Assembly: GCF_014649735.1 (NCBI RefSeq)
Contig: NZ_BMTP01000015.1
Location: 123,707 to 187,706, forward strand
DNA: 64,000 nucleotides
Origin: Streptomyces lavendofoliae
Lineage (GTDB): Bacteria > Actinomycetota > Actinomycetes > Streptomycetales > Streptomycetaceae
Reading direction: 5' to 3'
The position numbers were made by a program, and so were the translations under genes. Shown here one piece after another: positions 31,941 through 39,712 of this stretch. The first letter of the stretch is position 1. Each line of letters starts with the position of its first letter. The notes beneath the pieces were generated by a model that was not told where the DNA came from, searched no databases, and saw only the letters and a list, made by a program, of their open reading frames with translations.

Positions 31941-32602
31941 TCCGCGTCGTACTCGCCGACGACCAGACGCTCGTACGGGCGGGGTTCCGCTCCATCCTGT
32001 CCGGCGAGACCGACATGGAGGTGGTCGGCGAGGCGGCCGACGGCGAGCAGGCCGTCGCCCTCGCCCGCGAGCTGCGCCCGGACGTCGTGCTGATGGACAT
32101 CCGCATGCCCGTCCTCGACGGCCTGGAGGCGACCCGCCGGATCACCTGCGACGACCGCCTGGAGGACGTCCGGGTGGTCATCCTCACCACCTTCGACATC
32201 GACGACCACGTCTACGGGGCGCTGCGCGCGGGCGCGTCCGGCTTCCTGGTGAAGGACACCGAGCCGATGGAACTGCTGCACGCGGTGCGCGTGGTGGCCC
32301 GCGGTGACGCCCTGATCGCGCCGGCCGTCACCCGCCGCCTGATCGCCGAGTTCGCCGGCCGCGGCCGGCGGCCGGATCCCGGGCCCCGTCTGAGCGCCCT
32401 CACCGAGCGCGAGCGCGAGGTGATGGGACTCGTCGGCGCGGGCCTGTCCAACGACGAGATCGCCCGGCGGCTGGTCCTCTCCCCCGCCACCGCGAAGACG
32501 CACGTCAGCCGGATCATGACCAAGCTGGCGGTCCGGGACCGCGCGCAGCTGGTGATCCTGGCGTACGAGTCGGGGATGATCACCCCGGGCTGGCTCGCCT
32601 GA
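31937..32602 (+). CDS. LuxR/NarL-family response regulator
   Basis: 221 aa. The receiver has Asp8/Asp9 and phosphoacceptor Asp54 (VLMDIRMPVLDG); the C-terminal LuxR helix-turn-helix is LTEREREVMGLVGAGLSNDE followed by ARRLVLSPATAKTHVSRIM. The ATG overlaps the kinase stop (ATGA), so the two are translated together. The cytochrome bd genes start 153 nt downstream on the same strand and may be a target, but no operator could be identified. Confidence 0.92.
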   Translation: MIRVVLADDQTLVRAGFRSILSGETDMEVVGEAADGEQAVALARELRPDVVLMDIRMPVLDGLEATRRITCDDRLEDVRVVILTTFDIDDHVYGALRAGASGFLVKDTEPMELLHAVRVVARGDALIAPAVTRRLIAEFAGRGRRPDPGPRLSALTEREREVMGLVGAGLSNDEIARRLVLSPATAKTHVSRIMTKLAVRDRAQLVILAYESGMITPGWLA

Positions 32603-32755
32603 CGGCACGGCGGCGTCGGGGTCTTCTCCGGGTCCTCGCGCGCGGGTCCGCAACCCACGGGGTACGCGCGCGGCGTCACCCACAACCCCGGGTGCAGGGA
32701 CACTGACCACCGGGGGCCGACGCGGAGCCCCTGACCGTGCACCGACGCTGGGCGG

Positions 32756-34056
32756 GTGAACACCGACGTCCTCGATCTCGCGCGCCTGCAGTTCGCCCTC
32801 ACGGCGGGCGGACACTTCCTCTTCGTGGCCCTGACGCTGGGGCTGGCCACCGTCGTCGCCGGCCTGCAGACCCGGGCGGCGTTCAGCGGCAAGCCGCTGC
32901 ACGCGCGCATGGTGCGGTTCTGGGGACAGCTCTACGTCATCAACTACGCGGTGGGGATATCGTCACCGGCATCGTGATGGAGTTCCAGTTCGGGCTGAGC
33001 TGGAGCGGGCTGACGCACTACGCGGGCAACGTCTTCGGCGCGTCCCTCGCCGTCGAGACGATCGTCGCGTTCTTCGTCGAATCCACCTTCCTGGGCCTGT
33101 GGATCTTCGGCTGGAACCGTTTCGGCAGGTGGACGCACCTGGCGATGATCTGGGTCGTCACGCTCACCGCGTATCTCTCCGCCTACTGGATCCTCGTCTC
33201 CAACGGGTTCCTCAACCACCCGGTCGGGTACCGCGTGGCCGACGGGAAGCTGGTACTCGACGACGCCGTGGCCGTCCTCACGAACCCGGCCGCCCTGCTC
33301 GCCTTCGGTCACATCCTCGGCGGGGCCCTTCTGACGGCGGGCTTCTTCGTGGCGGGCGTCAGCGCCCACCACCTCTTCCGGCGGACCCCGGAGCGGGAGT
33401 TCTTCGGCCGGAGCCTGCGTGTCGGGGTGTTCCTGTCGTTTCCGGCGCTGGTGGTCACCGCCGCCTTCGGCGGGGTGCAGCTGACGGCGCTGGCGGAACT
33501 CCAGCCCATGAAGTCGGCCGTCTTCCGGCAGCAGGCGGCCGACGTCGCGCGCGTGCAGGCGGACATGGCCGCCCGGTTCGGCCCGGGCGACTACGTGCCC
33601 TCCGAGGCGTGGACGCGCGGCGGCGCGCTCGTCATGCTGATCGCCTTCGGACTGATGATGTACCTCGCCCTCGCCGGGGTCGTCCTGGCCTGCTTTCCCA
33701 GGGCCGTCCACCGGTTCCGGCTCTGGCACCTGGCCCTGATGGCCGCCGTACCGCTGCCGTACCTCGCCATGACCGGCGGCTGGGTGTTCCGGGAGGCCGG
33801 CCGGCAGCCCTGGGTGGTGTACGGGCTGCTGAGGACACAGGACGCGGTCTCGGACGTCTCGCCGGCCGCCATGCGGGCCTCCCTCGCCGTGTTCACCACC
33901 CTGTTCGCCGTCCTCGCCGTGGTCAACGCCCGGCTGCTGGTCCGGTACGCGCGCCGCGGCCCCACCGACACGGGGCTCGGCCGGGACGACCGCGCACCGG
34001 ACGGCGACACACCGGACGGCGACCCGGCCGGTTCCCTGCCCGCGACGCGCTACTGA
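32756..34056 (+). pseudogene. cydA: Cytochrome bd ubiquinol oxidase subunit I, frameshifted
   Basis: Two reading frames together make a full CydA of about 432 aa. Frame one (GTG 32756 to TGA 32977) gives MNTDVLDLARLQFALTAGGH and onward to LYVINYAVG. The rest, from VTGIVMEFQFGLSW to the end at 34056, is in another frame. The break is at 32953-32962, where GGGGATATCGTC would be in frame if one AT were removed, i.e. a 2-nt duplication. Key residues survive on both sides: the haem His in the GGHFLFV segment, the Glu pair in AVETIVAFFVESTFLGLW, the GH in LLAFGHILGG and GRQPWVV. Either a recent inactivating mutation or a sequencing error. The Q-loop is short, as in CIO-type oxidases. Confidence 0.85.
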
Positions 34057-34072
34057 GGACCGAGGAGCCGTC

Positions 34073-34903
34073 ATGGAAACCCTTGCCGTCGCCCTGCTCG
34101 GCTTCTTCACCGCCGGGTACTTCGTCCTCGCCGGCGCCGACATCGGCACCGGCATGCTCCTGCCCTTCCTGGGGCGCACCGACCGGGAGCGGCGCCTGGT
34201 GATCGCTTCCTTCGCGCCCTTCTTCCTGGGCAACGAGGTGTGGCTGATCGCCACCGCCGGGCTGCTCGCCGGCTGCTTCCCCGACTTCGAGGGGGTGCTG
34301 TTCACCGGCCAGTTCGCCGTGCTGGTACCGCTGCTCGCGGGCTGGATGGTGCGGGACGCGGGCCTGTGGCTGCGCGGGCGCGCCTCCGGCGCCGGCCGGG
34401 ACCCCGACGCCGCCGCCGGCCGGGGCTCCGTCCCCCGCGGCGGCCGGGTGTGGCGGCCGGCGTGCGACGGGGCGGTCGTCTGCGGCAGCTGGGTGGTCGC
34501 CCTGTCGTGGGGCCGGTTGCTGGCCTCGCTCTTCGCGGGGACGCCGGGCACCGCCGCCACCGGGGCGGGCGCGGTCGTCGCCGCCCTCGCCGTCGCCGCG
34601 CTGTTCGCCGCCCATGGGGCCGGCTTCGCCTCGGTACGGCTGACGGGGGCGCCGTACGCACGCGCCCGCCGGCTGACCGGCCGCACCCGCGCGTGGCGGT
34701 CCTTCGCGCTGACCGGCTCCCTCATGGCAGCGGTGCCGGTCCTCGCCGGGCTCTCCCTGCCGCTCGCCGCTTCGGCCGCGGACGGCGCCACGCTCGCCCT
34801 GCTCGTCCCCGCCCTCCTGGTGATCACCCCGTTCCTGGTCGCCGCCCAGGGCTGGACCTGGTGGGCCTTCCGGCACCGGGTGAGCGGCCCGTCGTACCTA
34901 TGA
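34073..34903 (+). CDS. cydB: Cytochrome bd-type oxidase subunit II (CydB-like)
   Basis: 276 aa, shorter than the usual 330-380. The N-terminus YFVLAGADIGTGMLLPFLGR corresponds to the CydB signature (normally GFDLGVG), then GNEVWLIATAGLLAGCFPDF and about seven hydrophobic helices in all. It starts 16 nt after the frameshifted cydA and surely forms the second subunit. No cydC/cydD assembly genes follow. If cydA is truly broken, this gene has lost its partner. Confidence 0.82.
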   Translation: METLAVALLGFFTAGYFVLAGADIGTGMLLPFLGRTDRERRLVIASFAPFFLGNEVWLIATAGLLAGCFPDFEGVLFTGQFAVLVPLLAGWMVRDAGLWLRGRASGAGRDPDAAAGRGSVPRGGRVWRPACDGAVVCGSWVVALSWGRLLASLFAGTPGTAATGAGAVVAALAVAALFAAHGAGFASVRLTGAPYARARRLTGRTRAWRSFALTGSLMAAVPVLAGLSLPLAASAADGATLALLVPALLVITPFLVAAQGWTWWAFRHRVSGPSYL

Positions 34904-34963
34904 CCCGTCCCTCCCGCGAGCCGGCCGGGGCGGGCACCGGCCGAGACCCGGCCCGGACGGGCC

Positions 34964-36343
34964 TCAGGCGCCGCCGGAGGGCGGTTTCCGGGCGTCCTGC
35001 TCCCTCTTGGCGCGCAGGGCCCGCTGCACCCGCGCGAGGACGGCCTCGCCGTGCCTGCGGTGACCGTGCACGCGCGGGTCCTCCGTCACGTCGTACCGCT
35101 TCACGTAGGCGCCCAGGAAGGCCTGGAGGGTGGCGACCGCCGGGATCGCGATGAGCGCGCCCACCGCTCCCAGCAGCGCGGTACCGGCGACGACCGACCC
35201 GAAGGCGACCGCCGGGTGGATGTCCACGGTCTTGGCGGTGAGCTTGGGCTGCAGCACGTAGTTCTCGAACTGCTGGTACACCACGACGAACACCAGCACC
35301 CACAGCGCGTACCAGGGGTTCTCCCGGAAGGCGATCAGCATCGGGAGCGCGCCGGCCAGGTACGTGCCGATGGTGGGGAGGAACTGCGAGACGAGGCCGA
35401 CCCAGACCGCGAGCGCGGGCGCGTACGGCACGGCCAGGAACTGCAGCAGGACGTAGTGGGCCACGCCGGAGATCAGCGCCATCAGTCCGCGCGAGTACAG
35501 GTAGCCGCCGGTCTTGTCGACGGCGATCTCCCAGGCGCGCAGTACCTCGGCCTGTTTCGCGGGCGGCAGGACGGAGCACAGGGCCCTGCGCAGCCGGGGA
35601 CCGTCGGCCGCGAAGTAGAACGAGAACAGGAAGATCGTCAGCAGCTTGAACAGCCCGCCGAGCACGGTCGCGGAGACGTCCAGCACCCCGCTCGCGCTGT
35701 TCTGCACGTACTTCCGCAGCCAGTCGGAGCGCAGCAGGCTGTCCTGGACCTCGACCCGGGAGAGCTCGGTGTGGAAGGTGTGGTTGATCCAGTTGATGAG
35801 CGAGTCGAGGTACTGGGGGAAGTCCTCGACCATGTCGACGATCTGGCCGGCCAGCATCGAGCCGAGCAGCACGACGAACCCGACGCCGGCCGCAAGGACG
35901 ACGAAGAACACCAGGAAGGTGGCCAGGCCGCGGCGCATCCCCCGGGCGGCCATCCGCCCCACGGCCGGCTCTATCGCCAACGCCAGGAAGAACGCGATGA
36001 GGATGTTCACCAGCAGGCCGATGAGCTGGTGGAACGCCCAACTGCCCAGCTGGAAGCACGCGTACAGGGCGAGGGCCAGCACCATGGCCCTCGGCAGCCA
36101 GCGAGGCATACGGGCGGCGGGCAGCCCGCCTCCGGCCGGGGTGCCCGGCGCCGGCGCGGCGGCCCTGCTCGGCGGCACGGTCGCGGCCGCGTTCGGAGCC
36201 GGTGACGCGGGTTCGCGCGTCACCGGCTCGGTGCTCGTCGGCTCGGCGGTCGTCGTGTCGGCGGTCGTCGTGTCGGCGGTCGTCGTGTCGGTGCTCGTCG
36301 TCTCGGTCTCGTCAGTCGGGGCCACGGGGCAAGTCTCGCTCAC
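34964..36343 (-). CDS. AI-2E/PerM-family transporter
   Basis: About 459 aa. A long disordered N-terminus contains tandem DTTTA repeats encoded by 15-bp units, then eight-helix AI-2E/PerM permease sequence: LGSWAFHQLIGLLVNILIAF, RGLATFLVFFVVLAAGVGF, the large extracellular helical part, FSFYFAADG, QFLPTIGTYLAG and YVLQPKLTAKTVDIHPAVAF. The C-terminus is basic. GTG 36343 (VSETCPVAPTD) is taken as start; GTG 36325 is equally in frame. Substrates for the family vary and cannot be stated. It lies downstream of DUF3046 on the same strand. Confidence 0.88.
   Translation of the reverse strand: MSETCPVAPTDETETTSTDTTTADTTTADTTTAEPTSTEPVTREPASPAPNAAATVPPSRAAAPAPGTPAGGGLPAARMPRWLPRAMVLALALYACFQLGSWAFHQLIGLLVNILIAFFLALAIEPAVGRMAARGMRRGLATFLVFFVVLAAGVGFVVLLGSMLAGQIVDMVEDFPQYLDSLINWINHTFHTELSRVEVQDSLLRSDWLRKYVQNSASGVLDVSATVLGGLFKLLTIFLFSFYFAADGPRLRRALCSVLPPAKQAEVLRAWEIAVDKTGGYLYSRGLMALISGVAHYVLLQFLAVPYAPALAVWVGLVSQFLPTIGTYLAGALPMLIAFRENPWYALWVLVFVVVYQQFENYVLQPKLTAKTVDIHPAVAFGSVVAGTALLGAVGALIAIPAVATLQAFLGAYVKRYDVTEDPRVHGHRRHGEAVLARVQRALRAKREQDARKPPSGGA
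36245..36289. repeat. 15-bp tandem repeat inside the AI-2E permease gene
   Basis: Three identical GGCGGTCGTCGTGTC units, then a degenerate fourth to 36304. They encode ADTTT repeats in the disordered N-terminus and keep the reading frame. Confidence 0.9.
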
Positions 36344-36398
36344 GGCTACGACATCCGGCCGACCAGCCCGGTGAACACTCTCCCGGGGCGGGACCGCG

Positions 36399-36593
36399 TC
36401 AGCGCTTGTCCGCGGGGACGTCCATGGCCGCGCACACCGCGCGCCACACGTCCTTCGCCTCCCACCCCGCGTCCAGCGCCTGGTACACCGTCCGGCCGCC
36501 CAGCTCGGACATGACGTGGTCCCGAGCGAAGGACTCGGCGTAGACCTCACCGAAGTGGTCCGCCATCCGCTCCCAGAAAATCGTCAACCGCAT
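36399..36593 (-). CDS. DUF3046 protein
   Basis: 64 aa, MRLTIFWERMADHFGEVYAE..ARDHVMSELGGRTVYQALDAG. This is the small DUF3046 family, conserved in actinobacteria and normally close to recA/recX, as here. Function unknown. The ORF is complete, with its start ATG at 36593, and length matches the family. It is upstream of the AI-2E permease on the same strand. Confidence 0.9.
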   Translation of the reverse strand: MRLTIFWERMADHFGEVYAESFARDHVMSELGGRTVYQALDAGWEAKDVWRAVCAAMDVPADKR

Positions 36594-36672
36594 GCCTCGA
36601 GTATCCCGCTCCTGAGAGTGCAGCCCTGCCCCCGGCCCCCGTCGAAAGCCCTTTCCGCCCTACGGTCGGACC

Positions 36673-37581
36673 ATGGCTGCGACTCCCCTCTCACGTGCCG
36701 AGCACTTCATCTGGCTGACGGCCCGCGTGCTCGAACAGCGCCGCTTCGCCCACCACTTCCTGGGGGGTGGCGCCGACTCCGTCGAGGCCGCCCTGTCGGC
36801 GTACCTCAATGAGGACGGGGGTTACGGACACGCGCTGGAACCGGACCTGCGCGGGCCCGTGAGCCAGCCGCTGCACACCGCCCACGCGCTGCGGGTGCTG
36901 GACGCCATCGGCCGCTGCGGCGGACTGCGCGTGGAGCGGGTGTGCCGCTACCTGACGGGGGCGTCCACCCCGGAAGGGGCCCTTCCGGCGCTCCACCCCT
37001 CCATCCGGGGCTACCCCGCCGCCCCGTTCCTGCCGGTCACGGACGACCCGCCGGGCGACCTGCTGGCGACCGGCCCGGTGGTCGGACTGCTCCACCGCAA
37101 CCAGGTGTGGCACGCGTGGCTGTTCCGCGCCACGGACTTCTGCTGGGCCGCCGTCGACGCGCTGGAGAAGACTCACCCGTACGAGGTCCAGGCCGCCGTC
37201 GCGTTCCTCGACGGCGTTCCGGACCGGGCGCGCGCGGAGGCCGCCGCGGACCGGCTCGGCCGTCTGGTGCGGGACCAGCGGCTGGTGGTGCTGGACCCCC
37301 GCCGCCCGGACGACCATCCGGTCGCCCCGGGATACGCCCCCGGGGAGCACCACTTCCCGCACGACTACGCGCGCGTGCCGGGCTCCCTCGCCCGGCGCTG
37401 GTTCACGGACGAGGAGATGACCCGTTCCCTGGACCACCTCGCGGCCGAGCAGGACGCGGACGGCGGCTGGCCGATCAGGTGGCGGCAGTGGGCCCCGGGG
37501 ACGGCCCTGGAGTGGCGGCCGATCGTCACGATCGAGGCGCTGCGCACGCTGAGGGCGCACGGCCACCGGATCGGACTCTGA
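36673..37581 (+). CDS. Toroid-fold (prenyltransferase/squalene-cyclase-like repeat) protein
   Basis: 302 aa. Repeated motifs of the alpha-alpha toroid type are seen: YLNEDGGYGHALEPDLRGP near residue 45 and LAAEQDADGGWPIRWRQWAP near residue 258, each resembling the QW or QxxDGGW pattern. No signal peptide or catalytic DxDD motif is apparent, so enzyme activity is doubtful. It is conserved in Streptomyces beside DUF3046, to my knowledge without assigned function. The start ATG is taken at 36673. Confidence 0.72.
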   Translation: MAATPLSRAEHFIWLTARVLEQRRFAHHFLGGGADSVEAALSAYLNEDGGYGHALEPDLRGPVSQPLHTAHALRVLDAIGRCGGLRVERVCRYLTGASTPEGALPALHPSIRGYPAAPFLPVTDDPPGDLLATGPVVGLLHRNQVWHAWLFRATDFCWAAVDALEKTHPYEVQAAVAFLDGVPDRARAEAAADRLGRLVRDQRLVVLDPRRPDDHPVAPGYAPGEHHFPHDYARVPGSLARRWFTDEEMTRSLDHLAAEQDADGGWPIRWRQWAPGTALEWRPIVTIEALRTLRAHGHRIGL

Positions 37582-37627
37582 GCCGGCACCGCCCGGCGGC
37601 GCCCCCCTCGCGGCCGCCCCGTCCCGC

Positions 37628-37948
37628 TCAGCCGCCGAGCGCCCGTACGACGGCCGTCACCACGACGGCGGCGGCGACCACGACCAGGAAGGGGGCGCGC
37701 AGCACCAGGGCGAGCGCGGCGGCGGCGAGCCCGGCGCCCCGGGCGTCCACGACCAGCGCGCTGCCGGCGCCGAAGGTCTGCTGGGCGGTCAGCGCGGCCA
37801 GCAGGGCCACGGGGAGCAGAGCCGAGAGCCGCCGCACGAGCGGCCGCTCCAGCGCGCCCGCCGGCACCAGCAGCCCGAGCAGCTTGAGGAGGTAGCAGCC
37901 GGCCGCGGTCAGGCCGATGGCGAGCCAGACGGTCGTCGGTCCGTTCAT
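37628..37948 (-). CDS. azlD: AzlD-family branched-chain amino acid transport protein
   Basis: 106 aa with four hydrophobic segments (WLAIGLTAAGCYLLKLLGLL, LSALLPVALLAALTAQ, GLAAAALALVLRAPFLVVVA, VVVTAVVRAL). It is the small partner of AzlC, together exporting branched-chain amino acids or analogues. It overlaps the azlC stop by 4 bp (ATGA), typical for this pair. Confidence 0.9.
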   Translation of the reverse strand: MNGPTTVWLAIGLTAAGCYLLKLLGLLVPAGALERPLVRRLSALLPVALLAALTAQQTFGAGSALVVDARGAGLAAAALALVLRAPFLVVVAAAVVVTAVVRALGG

Positions 37949-38745
37949 CGGTCCGCCCCCTTCGCCGTACGGCCGGCCCGGCGGCCCTCGCACCACAGCA
38001 CGACGGGTGCGGCGAGCGCCGCGACCAGCACCGGCACCCCCGCGGGCAGCACCGGCAGGAATCCGAGGCCGAGGACGACGGCGACCCCGGCGACCGCGCG
38101 TTCGGTGGCCGTCCGCAGCATGGGGGCCAGCAGGGCGAGGAAGACGGCCGGCCCGGCGGCGTCCAGGCCCCACGCGTCCGTGTCGCCGACGGCCTCGGCG
38201 CCCAGCGCCCCGAGGAGGGTGGTCAGGTTCCACAGCACGTAGAGGGTGAGCCCGGTGACGGTGAACCCGACACGCGCGGCCCGCCGGTCCGGCTGCGCCA
38301 GCGACACGGCCGCCGTCTCGTCGATGACCCAGTGGGCGGCGAGCGGCCGTACGGGGCGCGGCAGGGCCAGGAGCTGTGAGAGCCGCAGCCCGTAGAAGGC
38401 GTTGCGGGTGCCGAGGAAGAAGGCCCCGGCGGCGGCGGTGAACGGGTTGCCACCGGCCGCGAGCGCTCCGACCAGGGCGAACTGCGAGGCGCCGGTGAAG
38501 ACCAGCAGGCTGAGCGCGCAGGTCTGGAGCAGGCTGAGACCCGCCCCCGCCGAGGTCACCCCGAAGGCGAAGCCGGAGAGTCCGACGGCCACGCCGACGC
38601 CGAGCGCGTCGCGTACGACGGCGCGGTCGGGGCGGCCGGCCGGTCCGGCCTCCGGGACGGGGTGCGGGGAAGCGGGTTCGGACCCGGGTCCCGGTATCGC
38701 TGACGCTGGTGCTGTTCGTTCTGCCACGCCGGTGACGTTACGCAC
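37945..38745 (-). CDS. azlC: AzlC-family branched-chain amino acid exporter subunit
   Basis: 266 aa from GTG 38745; GTG 38727 is possible. The N-terminal 45 residues are Pro-rich and disordered; then membrane helices with the AzlC signature LSLLVFTGASQFALVGALAA and FFLGTRNAFYGLRLSQLL..HWVIDETAAVS. The start at 38745 overlaps the stop of the upstream araC-family gene (GTGCGTAA), suggesting coupling. The AraC protein is the likely regulator. Confidence 0.88.
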   Translation of the reverse strand: MRNVTGVAERTAPASAIPGPGSEPASPHPVPEAGPAGRPDRAVVRDALGVGVAVGLSGFAFGVTSAGAGLSLLQTCALSLLVFTGASQFALVGALAAGGNPFTAAAGAFFLGTRNAFYGLRLSQLLALPRPVRPLAAHWVIDETAAVSLAQPDRRAARVGFTVTGLTLYVLWNLTTLLGALGAEAVGDTDAWGLDAAGPAVFLALLAPMLRTATERAVAGVAVVLGLGFLPVLPAGVPVLVAALAAPVVLWCEGRRAGRTAKGADR

Positions 38746-39610
38746 CGGGCGCCTGCCCGGTCTTGTACGTTCTTGCGCGCTCCCGCTGGTAGGCGCCCGG
38801 GGGCACTCCGACGATCCGGGTGAAGTGGCGGTTGAGGTGCGGCTGGTCGGTGAACCCGACCGTCACGGCGGCGGCGGCCGGGGCCGTACCGGACTCCAGC
38901 AGGCGGCGGGCGGTGCGCACGCGCGCGTTGGTCAGCCAGGTGTGCGGAGGCATCCCGTAGGCCGCCTTGAAGGCGCGGAGAAGGGCGAACGGGCTGGTGG
39001 CCAGCTCCGCCGCGAGTTGCTCCAGCGACGGCGGCTCGGCCATGCGCTGCTGGAGCAGCTCCCGGGCCAGGGCGGCCGTGCGGGCTCCGGCGGCGAGCGG
39101 TTCACGCCGTGGCATCGGCCGGCCGTGGCGGCGCAGCAGGCGGGCGACGGCCACCCGCAGGAGGCTGTCCGCGGCGAGCGCGTTGCCCTCCTCCGCCGCG
39201 CGGTGGACGGCACGGACGAGCTGGGCGGTGTCCTCGTCCTCGACGATGGTCTCGGCGAAGCCGACGGTCCCGCGCAGGGTCGTCTCCTCCCGCGCGATCG
39301 AGGCGACGAGCGCGGCCGACGGGTAGAGGGTCGCGTACGACCAGCCTTCGGGCACCCCGGCGTGGGCGGAGTGGGGCACCTCCGGGTTGATCATGACGAC
39401 GGTGCCGGGGCGGGCCCGGATGGTGCCCTCGGGCATGACCACGTCCTCCACGCCCCGCCGCACGGCGCCCAGGACGTACCCCTCGTGGCTGTGCCGGGTG
39501 AAGGAGTGGCGTACGTAGCGGGCGCGGAGCAGGTCGAGCCCGGGCACACCGGGGTACTGCCAGTGCCTGGCCCACTCGCCTTCCCGCCCGTCGTGCCGCC
39601 CGCTCGCCAT
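38738..39610 (-). CDS. AraC-family transcriptional regulator
   Basis: 290 aa. The N-terminal AraC-type cupin (RHSFTRHSHEGYVLGAVRRG, MINPEVPHSAHAG) should bind a small effector. Two helix-turn-helices follow at the C-terminus (SLEQLAAELATSPFALLRAF and AAAAVTVGFTDQPHLNRHFT), ending RIVGVPPGAYQRERARTY. It is the first gene of the azlCD operon and probably controls it. The start ATG is at 39610. Confidence 0.9.
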   Translation of the reverse strand: MASGRHDGREGEWARHWQYPGVPGLDLLRARYVRHSFTRHSHEGYVLGAVRRGVEDVVMPEGTIRARPGTVVMINPEVPHSAHAGVPEGWSYATLYPSAALVASIAREETTLRGTVGFAETIVEDEDTAQLVRAVHRAAEEGNALAADSLLRVAVARLLRRHGRPMPRREPLAAGARTAALARELLQQRMAEPPSLEQLAAELATSPFALLRAFKAAYGMPPHTWLTNARVRTARRLLESGTAPAAAAVTVGFTDQPHLNRHFTRIVGVPPGAYQRERARTYKTGQAPGA

Positions 39611-39712
39611 GCCCCCATTCTGCGTCGGGCGGCGGGCCGCCGGTGGGCGCGTCCGGGGCGTGGACGCCCCGGGCGGCGGCGCCGCGCCGGATTGTCAGTG
39701 GCGGGGTGCACG

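Noticed and set aside
32603..32755. Rex operator before cydA
   Set aside because: No sequence near TGTGAACGCGTTCACA is present.
32940..32990. Programmed ribosomal frameshifting in cydA
   Set aside because: No slippery heptamer or downstream structure is seen, and removal of a simple AT duplication restores the frame, so mutation or sequencing error is simpler.
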